DNA of 64,000 bases from Paenibacillus sp. FSL R5-0623 (GTDB taxonomy: Bacteria > Bacillota > Bacilli > Paenibacillales > Paenibacillaceae). The notes under the pieces are model-generated. The model ran no database searches. It saw only the letters and a list, made by a program, of their open reading frames with translations, and was not told the origin of the DNA. Position numbers and translations under genes: made by a program. Each line of letters opens with the position of its first letter. Positions within the stretch are counted from its first letter, which is position 1. Shown piece after piece: positions 34,232 to 42,478 of the stretch. The DNA is taken from NCBI RefSeq assembly GCF_037974265.1, contig NZ_CP150233.1, forward strand, positions 4,774,001-4,838,000, read 5' to 3'.

Positions 34232-35608
34232 CTAATTCTTTTTACTGCGCACTTCGAAAATAGCAAATTTCAGGTAATGTCCTTCATCCACGCCCAAAAT
34301 CTGCGGGTGGTCCTTACCTGCTGCCTTCCAGTCAATTAGACGCAGCACTTTGCCTGCATCTTCCGCTGCATCCGCAATCGTATCCAGGAAAAGGTCAGGA
34401 CGCATGTGATACGAACAGCTGGCTGTTACCAAATATCCGCCCTCATTAACCAGTTTCATTCCTTGCAGGTTGATATCCTTATATCCACGGCATGCACCTT
34501 TGACTGCTGATTTCGTTTTGGCAAATGCAGGAGGATCGAGGATGACGACATCAAATGTTTTACCGCCAGCTGCCAGCGCTTTGGATGTATCCACTTTCTG
34601 TTCGCCTGCACGTGCACGTGCGGTACGTTCATCCAGCCCTTTCACTTGTTCACGCAAGTACTGGAATGCATCAGCAACTACGAACTCGACCCGGTCGGTA
34701 AAACCGTTCAGCTCCACATTTGTTCGTGCACTCTCAATGGCATGCTCCGAAATATCAAGACAAGTCACTTTCTTGGCTCCATACTTGCAAGCATTCAACG
34801 TGAAACTGCCTGTGTGTGAGAAGCACTCCAGCACAGTGGCACCATCCCAATAAGGGAATGTAACTACTTTACCGCTTTTATTCACAGGCAACATCTGCTG
34901 TGTGCCATCCTGCTCGGTCGTTTGTAGTGTGATTCCACTCTTATAGCCCCAACCCTTCATGAGCGGTTCGATGGCTGCACGATTCTCGCGTTGGTCGAAG
35001 AAGTAACCTGTCTTCTGCCCTTCCACGATATCCACTTTAATGAGTAGTCCATTTTCTGTAACGGTGACATGCCGTGGGCACTCTCCGTACAGCGGACCTT
35101 TGGTCTGCTCCAAACCTTCGAGTTCACGAATCGAGACATCACTGCGCTCATATATGCCTTCCGGTTGCATTACTTCAACGAGTGCCTGTACGATGGCTTC
35201 ACGGCAACGATCCATGCCAAGTGTAAGCAACTGTAAAACGAGGATGCTGCCGAACCGGTCAACGATCAAGCCTGGTAGAAAATCTGCTTCGCCGTAAACG
35301 AGACGGTATGCCTCTCCATCCTGGATAAAACGTTCACGGTGACGCAAGCAATCGCGGAAACGCGCTGCAAAAAACGCGGTGTCCATCTGTTCGGACTCCA
35401 AGGGTTGATAAGCTATAACCCTTACAGTGATCTGAGATGCGGGATTGTAATATCCGGTCGCCAGATAGCGACCTTGATGATTCAATACATTGACCAGATC
35501 TCCCGGCTCCGGGTTTCCGTCAACAGAGGCAATTTCATTGTTAAATATCCATGGATGTGCATGTTCAAGCCGCTTTTTGCGACTGCGTTCAAGTGTAACT
35601 GATGGCAA
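34232..35608 (-). CDS. Class I SAM-dependent rRNA methyltransferase (RlmI/YwbD-like)
   Basis: 458 residues. The N-terminal PUA-type domain (LERSRKKRLEHAHPWIFNNE) is followed by a Rossmann methyltransferase: SAM motif VLECFSHTGSFTLNA, motif II CLDISEHAIESA, and the catalytic-type FDVVILDPPAFAKTK with a later YLVTASCSYHM. Homologues methylate 23S rRNA (RlmI at C1962; YwbD is reported to modify a guanine); which base is modified here cannot be told. An insertion of about 40 residues (about 210-250) interrupts the usual FDQRENR...VLxxFSxTG spacing. A monocistronic unit ending in a terminator. Confidence 0.9.
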   Translation of the reverse strand: MPSVTLERSRKKRLEHAHPWIFNNEIASVDGNPEPGDLVNVLNHQGRYLATGYYNPASQITVRVIAYQPLESEQMDTAFFAARFRDCLRHRERFIQDGEAYRLVYGEADFLPGLIVDRFGSILVLQLLTLGMDRCREAIVQALVEVMQPEGIYERSDVSIRELEGLEQTKGPLYGECPRHVTVTENGLLIKVDIVEGQKTGYFFDQRENRAAIEPLMKGWGYKSGITLQTTEQDGTQQMLPVNKSGKVVTFPYWDGATVLECFSHTGSFTLNACKYGAKKVTCLDISEHAIESARTNVELNGFTDRVEFVVADAFQYLREQVKGLDERTARARAGEQKVDTSKALAAGGKTFDVVILDPPAFAKTKSAVKGACRGYKDINLQGMKLVNEGGYLVTASCSYHMRPDLFLDTIADAAEDAGKVLRLIDWKAAGKDHPQILGVDEGHYLKFAIFEVRSKKN

Positions 35609-35970
35609 GGTAGATCCACTTCTTTCATAGTTAGTTGAAAAGATAGGTTTGGTGCAAAGGAGACGCTACGGCAACGAATTGTTCCTCTGATCGCTGTTAT
35701 CCCCAGATTTTTTTGAACTCCCTTTTCTCAAAGGGAAAATCCGGGGATAAAGGCGAGCGCTTCGCTTCTTCGGTAACAATTTCGTCTTCTTCGCTGCGTT
35801 TGCACGAATCACCGTATCTTTCGAATTGGGGTGGAACAGATAAGTTCCGTAATTTTGAATGAGGGGACGAAATTAGGTTGCTTCCCTCTCAATTCCTTTA
35901 GGCTTGTCATGGTTGTCTTTTCTTACTCATAGGATGAGTTAAGGAACCGGACGGAAGGAATGATGTTTCT
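35609..35970. other. Intergenic region between two divergent genes
   Basis: No gene seen. Half is filled by repeat copy B (35651-35806); the rest (35807-35970) must carry the plus-strand promoter, for which TTGTCA near 35907 is a weak candidate. Confidence 0.6.
35651..35806. repeat. Dispersed hairpin repeat, copy B
   Basis: About 156 bp. The core at 35694-35755 is nearly identical to copies A and C (CTGTTATCCCC, T-tract, small hairpin, GGGGATAAAGGCG). The outer arms differ in sequence but still pair: AACGAATTGTTCC on the left and GGTAACAATTTCGTC on the right, with outermost GGTGCAAA and TTTGCACG. Confidence 0.75.
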
Positions 35971-36972
35971 ATGTTTAGAGATGTGATATTGCCCTTACTC
36001 TATGGGCTTATTATCTTTTTTGGTGGCATGAAGCTGATGGAGACGGCCTTGCAGCGCATGGCAGGGCCCATGTTGGCAGGTTGGCTCAATCGTGCCACCT
36101 CTGCTCCTTGGAAAGGCATGGCCTTCAGTGCTTGCGCAACAGCCCTGTTACAGAGCAGTACTGCGGTCACCGTACTCACCATTGGACTGGCTAATGCCAG
36201 ATTAATTACCTATGGACGCACACTCGGCATCATCCTCGGCACCAACATCGGGACATGCCTGACGACGGAGTTGGTGGGACTGCAGATCGGTCGTGCTTCC
36301 CTGCCGCTACTCGTCCTGTCTCTAACGGGCTGGGCCATGTTTGTTGTTCTTAGTGAACGCAATCTGGCCGCTCCTGAACGCACGCGCCAGACTCTGTTTA
36401 ACATCCAGTACAGCTTCCTCGCAGCTGCGGGATTTGCACTTGTTATGACAGGCATTCAAGTGATGCAATCCATTGCCTTACCCTTGCGGAGCATGGGCGT
36501 ATTTCAATGGTTTCTCGACCGCTCGGCCGACAGCTTATGGTGGGGCTTCCTGGCAGGTGCCTGTCTGACAGCGCTCATTCACAGCAGCGCAGCTGTCATT
36601 AGCATGGCGATTACGCTCGCAGCCACAGGGGTATTACCTGTGGAGATCGGCATCGCCATTGTGATCGGGTCCAATGTGGGGACCTGCATCACCGCTGTAA
36701 TTGCTGCCGCGGGCGGAGCATCCGCAGGCAAATTTGTCGCAGCCTCCCATGTTGTATTAAACATTGCGGGAGCGCTGCTGTTTATGCCGCTGATCGGCCA
36801 GCTGCATGCAGCTTCGGCCTGGCTGTCAGCGGATAACGGGGCACAGATTGCGCATGCCCAGACCCTTTTTAACATCACCAGTTCACTGCTTGCTTTGCCA
36901 TTCTGTTACTTGCCAATCTGGCACAAAAAACCACCGGTTCACGCCCCCGCGGCGAAGCCACCCGTGGCTTGA
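35971..36972 (+). CDS. Na/Pi cotransporter family protein
   Basis: 333 residues, about eight to nine transmembrane helices, in the PNaS family. The duplicated family motif is clear: ALLQSSTAVTVLTIGL with GTNIGTCLT in the first half, and ALIHSSAAVISMAITLA with GSNVGTCIT in the second. There is no C-terminal PhoU domain, so it is the short form (like B. subtilis YqeW). Phosphate transport is inferred; substrates in short members are not established. In B. subtilis yqeW also lies next to yqeV (mtaB), so the position is conserved. AAGGAA lies 11 nt upstream of the ATG. Confidence 0.9.
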   Translation: MFRDVILPLLYGLIIFFGGMKLMETALQRMAGPMLAGWLNRATSAPWKGMAFSACATALLQSSTAVTVLTIGLANARLITYGRTLGIILGTNIGTCLTTELVGLQIGRASLPLLVLSLTGWAMFVVLSERNLAAPERTRQTLFNIQYSFLAAAGFALVMTGIQVMQSIALPLRSMGVFQWFLDRSADSLWWGFLAGACLTALIHSSAAVISMAITLAATGVLPVEIGIAIVIGSNVGTCITAVIAAAGGASAGKFVAASHVVLNIAGALLFMPLIGQLHAASAWLSADNGAQIAHAQTLFNITSSLLALPFCYLPIWHKKPPVHAPAAKPPVA

Positions 36973-37029
36973 TGATCTGCTTATGCAGACCCACAGAACG
37001 CGCGGCTAACTGACTCGAACAATAGTGCG

Positions 37030-37464
37030 TTATACGTTAAAGCCTAACTTGTTCAGGGCTACACGCAAGATATCATCGTTATTATCATATCCGCTCTGCT
37101 GCTGTAAGGACCATGCTTCTTCCGGAGCATACCAATCCACACCCTTGATTTCTTCAATCTGAGGCTGTAGATCACCACTCTCGGCTTCAACGAGATAATA
37201 ATGAACTTCCTTGTCCACCGGGCCAAAATCTGCATGTTGGTAAGTGTAAGCAATGATATCGACCGGCTCTATAATGCGACCCACCATACCTGTCTCTTCC
37301 AAAATCTCGCGCAGTGCCGTCTGTTCGATTGTTTCTCCATCTTCCATCTTGCCCTTGGCGAGAGTTGTTTTACCATAACGATCTACGATAAGCTGAATTT
37401 GAAGACGTCCGTCTTCCCCTGTTCTATAAACAACTCCGCCTGCTGAAATTTCTTTTTTGTTCAT
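37030..37464 (-). CDS. Nudix hydrolase
   Basis: 144 residues with a complete Nudix box, GKMEDGETIEQTALREILEE continuing with TGMVG, which binds the metal for pyrophosphate hydrolysis. The substrate is unknown; the size and the tail ending DDILRVALNKLGF resemble diadenosine polyphosphate or mRNA-cap-type hydrolases. The ATG at 37464 follows GGGAG at about 7 nt; an ATG six codons earlier has no ribosome binding site. A terminator separates it from mtaB upstream. Confidence 0.88.
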   Translation of the reverse strand: MNKKEISAGGVVYRTGEDGRLQIQLIVDRYGKTTLAKGKMEDGETIEQTALREILEETGMVGRIIEPVDIIAYTYQHADFGPVDKEVHYYLVEAESGDLQPQIEEIKGVDWYAPEEAWSLQQQSGYDNNDDILRVALNKLGFNV

Positions 37465-37500
37465 CGTACTCTCCCCCATCAACTTCGATATCTTTATCTT

Positions 37501-37561
37501 ATTTTTTGCAAAAGAAGGACCTCATCTCCCCGGGTAAGCTCCCCAAGGAAATGAAATCCTT
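37501..37561 (-). terminator. Terminator of the prmA-rsmE-mtaB transcript
   Basis: Minus-strand stem AAGGATTTCATTTCC paired with GGAGATGAGGTCCTT (several G-U pairs, which favour the RNA form on this strand) and followed by CTTCTTTTG. It lies just after mtaB. Confidence 0.65.
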
Positions 37562-37577
37562 GTTTCTGACGCCTCGA

Positions 37578-38924
37578 TCACATCGCGGCGGACTTAAGAT
37601 TCTCTTCCAACACACGTACCAGCGTAGCCAGACTCTCGTTGACGCCGGCTTCAACCACTTTGACTCGGCACACTTTACCGACCATATCCATCGTTCCGTC
37701 AAAGACCAGTTGAATGTAGTTGTCGCTATAACCGTGCAGCTTGCCACTTCCCTCGCGGCCTTTGGCTTCACCTTCGGGAATAACATCCAGTACCTGTCCG
37801 ACAAACTGCTCAGCGTACTCCAGCTGCATCTGCTCAGACAAGTCAATCAGTTCATGCACACGTGCATTTTTGACCTCTTCGTCCACCTGATCTTCCATCC
37901 GTGCTGCTGGTGTACCCGTACGTTTCGAATAAGGGAATATGTGCATTTCGGAAAAACCGATCTTCCGCATCAACTCGTAGCCATTACGGTACATCTCATC
38001 CGTCTCACCTGGAAATCCAACAATGATGTCTGTTGTAATCGCTACATCAGGCATTGCTTCCCGAATGCGAAGCATTTTGTTGTAAAACTCTTCTGTCGTA
38101 TACTTGCGGCGCATGCGTTTCAACACCGTATCATCCCCCGCTTGCAGCGGAATATGGAAGTGACGAACAAGTTTGTCCGAACGTTTGATCACGTCGAGCA
38201 TACGGTCGTCAATCTGACTGGCTTCAATCGAGCTGATTCGAATACGCTCCAGCCCCTCTACCTTGTCCAGGTCCCACAGCAGATCGGTCAGATCATAATT
38301 CTCCATGTCATCACCATACCCACCTGTATGAATACCAGTCAGAACAATCTCCTTGTATCCGGCGTGTACGAGTTGATGTGCCTGTTGAATAATGCTGTTC
38401 GCTTCCCGACTACGTGAGAGACCGCGAGACCACGGAATGATGCAGAACGTGCAAAAGTTATTGCATCCATCCTGAATTTTCAGGAACGCTCGGGTACGAT
38501 CAGCAAAATCAGGTACATCCATCTCTTCAAACACGCGGGTTTTCATAATATTACGCACCGCATTAACCGGTTGACGGGACTCCTGAATTTCATTAACATA
38601 TGGCAAAATCTTGTCACGGTCCTGTGTACCGATAACCAGATCCACCCCTGGGATGTCCAGAATCTCTGCCGGAGAAGTCTGCGCGTAGCAGCCTGTAACG
38701 GCCACAATCGCCTCCGGGTTGCGCCGAATGGCACGACGAATAATTTGACGGCTCTTTTTGTCGCCGGTATTGGTTACTGTACAAGTATTAATCAAGTATA
38801 CATCCGCTGTCTGTTCATCAAAGTCCACTTGATCGTAACCTTCGTTTTTGAACAATTGCCAAATCGCCTCTGTATCATAGAAATTAACTTTGCAGCCTAA
38901 GGTGTAAAACGCCACGGATGGCAT
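37578..38924 (-). CDS. mtaB: tRNA (t6A37) methylthiotransferase MtaB
   Basis: Radical-SAM enzyme that converts t6A to ms2t6A at position 37 of ANN-decoding tRNAs; 448 residues. The auxiliary 4Fe-4S cluster ligands are C11, C48 and C79, and the radical-SAM cluster is C154, C158 and C161 (DGCNNFCTFC). A C-terminal TRAM-like domain ends the protein. It is separated by only 2 nt from rsmE, in the B. subtilis order (yqeT-yqeU-yqeV). Confidence 0.96.
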   Translation of the reverse strand: MPSVAFYTLGCKVNFYDTEAIWQLFKNEGYDQVDFDEQTADVYLINTCTVTNTGDKKSRQIIRRAIRRNPEAIVAVTGCYAQTSPAEILDIPGVDLVIGTQDRDKILPYVNEIQESRQPVNAVRNIMKTRVFEEMDVPDFADRTRAFLKIQDGCNNFCTFCIIPWSRGLSRSREANSIIQQAHQLVHAGYKEIVLTGIHTGGYGDDMENYDLTDLLWDLDKVEGLERIRISSIEASQIDDRMLDVIKRSDKLVRHFHIPLQAGDDTVLKRMRRKYTTEEFYNKMLRIREAMPDVAITTDIIVGFPGETDEMYRNGYELMRKIGFSEMHIFPYSKRTGTPAARMEDQVDEEVKNARVHELIDLSEQMQLEYAEQFVGQVLDVIPEGEAKGREGSGKLHGYSDNYIQLVFDGTMDMVGKVCRVKVVEAGVNESLATLVRVLEENLKSAAM

Positions 38925-38926
38925 AA

Positions 38927-39691
38927 TTACATTCCTCCCATTTCTCCGGATTCATATAGCACGCAAGTTAGTGCTGCCATTCCAGCTGTCTCAGCACGCA
39001 AAATGCGTTTGCCCAGTCCCACAGATACAGCACCTGCCTGATCAGCCTCTGCCGTCTCCTTCTCAGAAAATCCACCTTCCGGTCCAACCACGATCAAAAC
39101 TTCTGCACTTGCACCAGGTGCAAGCTGCTCTACAAACGGCTTCAGTGCATCTCTCAGCTGTTTACCGTTTTCTTTCTCATAACAATAACATACCAGGCTA
39201 TAGCCCTCAAAAGAAGATAACAGCCCTTTCCAGGAAAGTGGCTGCTCAACGGATGGAATACGATTCCGGTGACTCTGTTCGGCAGCTTCCTTGGCAATTT
39301 TCCGCCAGCGCTCCAACCGTTTGCCTTCCTTCTTGGCATCATATTGCACAATCGTACGCTCTGATAGGAAGGGTACAAATGATACCGCCCCAATCTCAGT
39401 GCATCTCTGGATGACTGTTTCCATCTTGTCGCCCTTGGGCAAACTCTGTGCCACGGTTACACGAATCCGTGCTTCATGGTCCATAGCCAAAGACTCTACA
39501 ATATTTGCAGTAACTTGGCCAACTTCAATGGTCTCAATTTCCACGAGTGCTTCTCTGGAGTTTCCGTCACTGACAATCAGTTTATCTCCAGGTTTACCAC
39601 GCATGACCTTGCCGATATGGCGTGCATCATCACCTGTGATGATCACAGCGTGTTCATTAAACTGTTCTGCAGATACAAAATATCGCTGCAT
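38927..39691 (-). CDS. rsmE: 16S rRNA (uracil1498-N3)-methyltransferase RsmE
   Basis: SPOUT-fold methyltransferase modifying U1498 of 16S rRNA; 254 residues. The N-terminal PUA-like segment is MQRYFVSAEQF with DDARHIGKVMRGKPGD. The knotted SAM site is visible as VVGPEGGFSEKE and SVGLGKRILRAETA. It sits in the ribosome-modification group with prmA and mtaB. Confidence 0.96.
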   Translation of the reverse strand: MQRYFVSAEQFNEHAVIITGDDARHIGKVMRGKPGDKLIVSDGNSREALVEIETIEVGQVTANIVESLAMDHEARIRVTVAQSLPKGDKMETVIQRCTEIGAVSFVPFLSERTIVQYDAKKEGKRLERWRKIAKEAAEQSHRNRIPSVEQPLSWKGLLSSFEGYSLVCYCYEKENGKQLRDALKPFVEQLAPGASAEVLIVVGPEGGFSEKETAEADQAGAVSVGLGKRILRAETAGMAALTCVLYESGEMGGM

Positions 39692-39829
39692 TAGTCAATC
39701 CACCCATTCTGTCCTGTTATGATTGGAATTCACCCCGCCTAATGACAGGCGTGAATCCAATCGCCACAGATGATCATACAACTTTTGCGTGTTTCTGACC
39801 AGTATATCAGCCCAAAACACGAAGTGCTT

Positions 39830-40510
39830 TTAGCGATATAATTCAATAACCAGCTTTGCCAGATCCACATACATCGTTTGCGCAAACTCATACAAAGGTT
39901 GAATCGTCACATTTTGCAATGGAGGTATAACAAGAATCAACAGGAAGATAAAAATGGACCATTGCTCCACACCTTGCAGCTTGCGGCTGATTGAAGGTGG
40001 CACTACATCTTCCAGAATCCGATAACCATCCAGTGGGGGCAACGGAATCAAGTTAAACAGGAACAGGAAAAAGTTGGTTAAGTTAAAGATAGCAAAGAAC
40101 GTTGTGATGGCTGTCAGCAACCGCTCATTATCAATGCCTCCGAGCGCTCCCGAACCAACCAGTGAAGCATAGATGATTGTACCGATGATCGCCAGCAACA
40201 GATTGCTCAGAGGCCCTGCTGCGGATACGATGATGCCCATCAATCTAGGTTTGTCGAAGTTAGCCCGATTAACCGGAACTGGACGTGCCCAACCAAAGCC
40301 CGCAATAATGAGCAACAGCACACCAAACAAGTCAAAGTGTACAACCGGATTCAGTGTGACCCGACCCAACAGCTTGGCTGTCGGATCACCGAATTTGTTG
40401 GCAAAATACGCATGCGAGAATTCATGCACCGTAAATGCGATCAGGATGGTCAGCAGGAAAAACGGAAGCTGATCGATCGGATAACGAAAGAACGAATTCC
40501 AAAAGTCCAT
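39830..40510 (-). CDS. Site-2 protease family protein (M50, YwhC-like)
   Basis: 226 residues, about six transmembrane helices. The zinc-protease motif is HEFSH (H29, E30, H33), with the third ligand in NLIPLPPLDGYRIL, placing the active site in the membrane. The family cuts membrane-embedded substrates, but this short type has no assigned target. It lies 4 nt downstream of prmA and is thus in the same transcript, an insertion relative to the B. subtilis prmA-rsmE-mtaB order. A gap of about 140 nt follows before rsmE. Confidence 0.92.
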   Translation of the reverse strand: MDFWNSFFRYPIDQLPFFLLTILIAFTVHEFSHAYFANKFGDPTAKLLGRVTLNPVVHFDLFGVLLLIIAGFGWARPVPVNRANFDKPRLMGIIVSAAGPLSNLLLAIIGTIIYASLVGSGALGGIDNERLLTAITTFFAIFNLTNFFLFLFNLIPLPPLDGYRILEDVVPPSISRKLQGVEQWSIFIFLLILVIPPLQNVTIQPLYEFAQTMYVDLAKLVIELYR

Positions 40511-40513
40511 ACG

Positions 40514-41479
40514 TTACCCCTTTCTGGCTACAAACGCCAGCCAATCCTCATCACGGTGGATCGCACTCACTTCAAACCCGGAGGCTACCAGTGCATCATG
40601 CACAACCTGCTCTTTGTTCTTCCAAATGCCGGATACAATATAGGTCCCACCAGACTCAAGCGCATGATAGACATCGTCCACGAACAACAAAATGATCTCA
40701 GCCAGAATGTTCGCAACAACAACTTTAACTGGCAGTTGCACACCAAGCGCAGGGTCCTGACTCCCAAGGACGGACAACAGATCACTCTCTTTAACCGTAA
40801 TTTGTTGCTCCAGCCCATTCAGTTCCACATTCTCCCTGGCACTGATTACCGCAACCGGATCAAGATCAAGCGCCAGTACATGTTTTGCGCCAAGTTTTAT
40901 TGCTCCTATAGCCAAAATACCAGAACCTGTACCTACGTCAATAACTTCCTCCCCGCCCTCAATAACCGTTTCCAGTGTGCGCAAGCAGAGGGAGGTCGTT
41001 GGGTGGGTTCCTGTACCAAAAGCCATGCCTGGGTCAAGCTCAATTATTTTCTCATCCGGACTTTCTGGCGTATACTCTTCCCACGTTGGTTTAATCGTCA
41101 GACGTTCCGATACACGTACCGGCTTGAAATATTGCTTCCAGGCTGTTGCCCAGTCATTTTCATCCACTGTACGTGTCTCATAACGAACCTCACCTGTATC
41201 AATTCCGAATTCGGGGAGTTCCTCAATTCTCCGATTAACTTCGGACTGCAATGCAACCATATCCGTACCTTCGGAGAAGTACCCTTTGATGACCGCAAAG
41301 CCTTCCGGAATATCATTCAAAGGAACGTCGTATAACTCCCCATATGTCGTGTCCCGTTTTTTATTTAAAGTACCGGACTCTTCAATCGAAACCCCTCCAG
41401 CACCCGCTTCATGTAAAAAATTCGAAATCATCTCCACAGCTTCTTCTGTGGTATGTATTGTTAGTTCATGCCATAACAT
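40514..41479 (-). CDS. prmA: Ribosomal protein L11 methyltransferase
   Basis: Methylates ribosomal protein L11; 321 residues. SAM-binding motif VIDVGTGSGILAIGAIKLGA, then NPxY-type region VVANILAEI. The start MLWHELTIHTTEEAVEMISNF is typical of PrmA, and the ATG at 41479 has GAGGAGG upstream, so the 12 extra codons of the longer ORF are discounted. It heads the transcript prmA-M50 protease-rsmE-mtaB. Confidence 0.95.
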   Translation of the reverse strand: MLWHELTIHTTEEAVEMISNFLHEAGAGGVSIEESGTLNKKRDTTYGELYDVPLNDIPEGFAVIKGYFSEGTDMVALQSEVNRRIEELPEFGIDTGEVRYETRTVDENDWATAWKQYFKPVRVSERLTIKPTWEEYTPESPDEKIIELDPGMAFGTGTHPTTSLCLRTLETVIEGGEEVIDVGTGSGILAIGAIKLGAKHVLALDLDPVAVISARENVELNGLEQQITVKESDLLSVLGSQDPALGVQLPVKVVVANILAEIILLFVDDVYHALESGGTYIVSGIWKNKEQVVHDALVASGFEVSAIHRDEDWLAFVARKG

Positions 41480-41561
41480 ACTTGGTTTTTCCTCCTCATT
41501 TTTCAAACATCCCAACTATTGTACTACACAAGCGAGTCGGAGCACAAAGCCGCACCAGTAA

Positions 41562-41612
41562 AAGAAAAACAAAACAGGATATCCGCAGCCTGACTGCTCG
41601 AATATCCTGTCA
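41562..41612 (-). terminator. Terminator of the small stress-protein operon
   Basis: Minus-strand ACAGGATAT pairs with ATATCCTGT, with an inner GCAG/CTGC stem, then TTTTGTTTTTCTTTT. It lies about 60 nt after the gene at 41670. Confidence 0.8.
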
Positions 41613-41669
41613 TCTATTCATACATATCTGTTTCATTTACTTCAGCATTTTGTATAATTCGAATCTCAC

Positions 41670-42062
41670 TTAGCAAAAACGCCCACCATTCTGTGTGATC
41701 ATCTCTGCGGCTTGCGGGAGCGAATCGTTGGATACGGACACGGTCAGCAAAATTTCTTGTTTCAGCCTGTTTGCCGAGTCCTCTTTGGGTGTATCATACA
41801 CCTGACCATTGGACAACATTTCCGTTTCATCACTAATCAGGGCAAGTACATTCAGTTCGCCACTAAACCCTCCGACAACGGCCGTAGGAGAATTATCGAA
41901 GCTCTTAACATCGTTTGAGTCCAATGCAGACGCTTCATTGCCAAGGCTCTCAATACTCAACTGGTTCGGGTGCAACAATTCAAGGGCTCTGCGTGCAGAC
42001 TCGGCCTCAGTCCAGCTTGTAAAAACAGCTTCGAGGGTCACTGCCGAGCGATCTTCAGTCAT
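41670..42062 (-). CDS. Hypothetical protein, YflT/GSP17M-like, paralogue of the 42479 gene
   Basis: 130 residues from the ATG at 42062, which overlaps the stop of the YfhD-like gene (ATGACTGA) and follows GGGAG at 4 nt. The N-terminus (AVFTSWTEAESARRALELLH, then LSIESLG) and C-terminus (EILLTVSVSN with MITQNGG) line up with the protein at 42479, so the two are paralogues. The N-terminal pattern, a strand followed by a helix with E-A-x-x-A, resembles general stress protein 17M/YflT domains. Function unknown; no transmembrane segment. Confidence 0.75.
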   Translation of the reverse strand: MTEDRSAVTLEAVFTSWTEAESARRALELLHPNQLSIESLGNEASALDSNDVKSFDNSPTAVVGGFSGELNVLALISDETEMLSNGQVYDTPKEDSANRLKQEILLTVSVSNDSLPQAAEMITQNGGRFC

Positions 42063-42234
42063 TAAGCTCCCGTCCCTGTCGTCGATCAGCCGCTTCACTG
42101 CGGCGTAGTGCTTCAATATCTTCATGATCCGCAGCTTCAGCGCTGAATTCCACGTCCTCATTTTTCGCGGATTGCATACGTTTCATCTTTTCCGTTTTCG
42201 TTAAAATCTTGCCTGGACGTTCATGTTCTGCCAT
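42055..42234 (-). CDS. YfhD family small protein
   Basis: 59 residues, starting MAEHERPGKILTKTEKMKRM. The segment EDVEFSAEAADHEDIEALRR matches the YfhD family (DVEFSAELADxxDxEA), a group of small proteins of unknown function in sporulating Bacilli. An excellent GGAGGAG lies about 7 nt upstream of the ATG. The stop overlaps the start of the next gene, so the two are coupled. Confidence 0.8.
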   Translation of the reverse strand: MAEHERPGKILTKTEKMKRMQSAKNEDVEFSAEAADHEDIEALRRSEAADRRQGRELND

Positions 42235-42269
42235 TGTAATGCTCCTCCTTCAAATTGTATAATTTCAAC

Positions 42270-42436
42270 TAAATCGTATTTACACTGACACTCCGATGAC
42301 AGAACAACCTTCCGCTCGCTGTTATCCCCAGATTTTTTTTAATTCCCTTCTTCCAAAGGGAAAATCCGGGGATAAAGGCGAACGCTTCGCTTCTTCAGGT
42401 TTTTTCTGTCCTCTCCGTTATTGTGTAAATATTTAG
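42270..42436. repeat. Dispersed hairpin repeat, copy C
   Basis: About 167 bp. It shares both the core (42319-42380) and the outer arms with copy A: GACAGAACAACCT on the left and AGGTTTTTTCTGTC on the right. The outermost ends CTAAAT...TATTTACAC and GTGTAAATATTTAG are inverted repeats. It sits between the two stress-protein paralogues. Confidence 0.8.
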
Positions 42437-42478
42437 ATTGAATCTTATATTGTTGGTCTAACTATGGATTTCTTGAAA

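Noticed and set aside
39735..39765. Hairpin ATTCACGCCT/AGGCGGGGTGAAT upstream of rsmE
   Set aside because: No T-run and no conserved motif; may be incidental.
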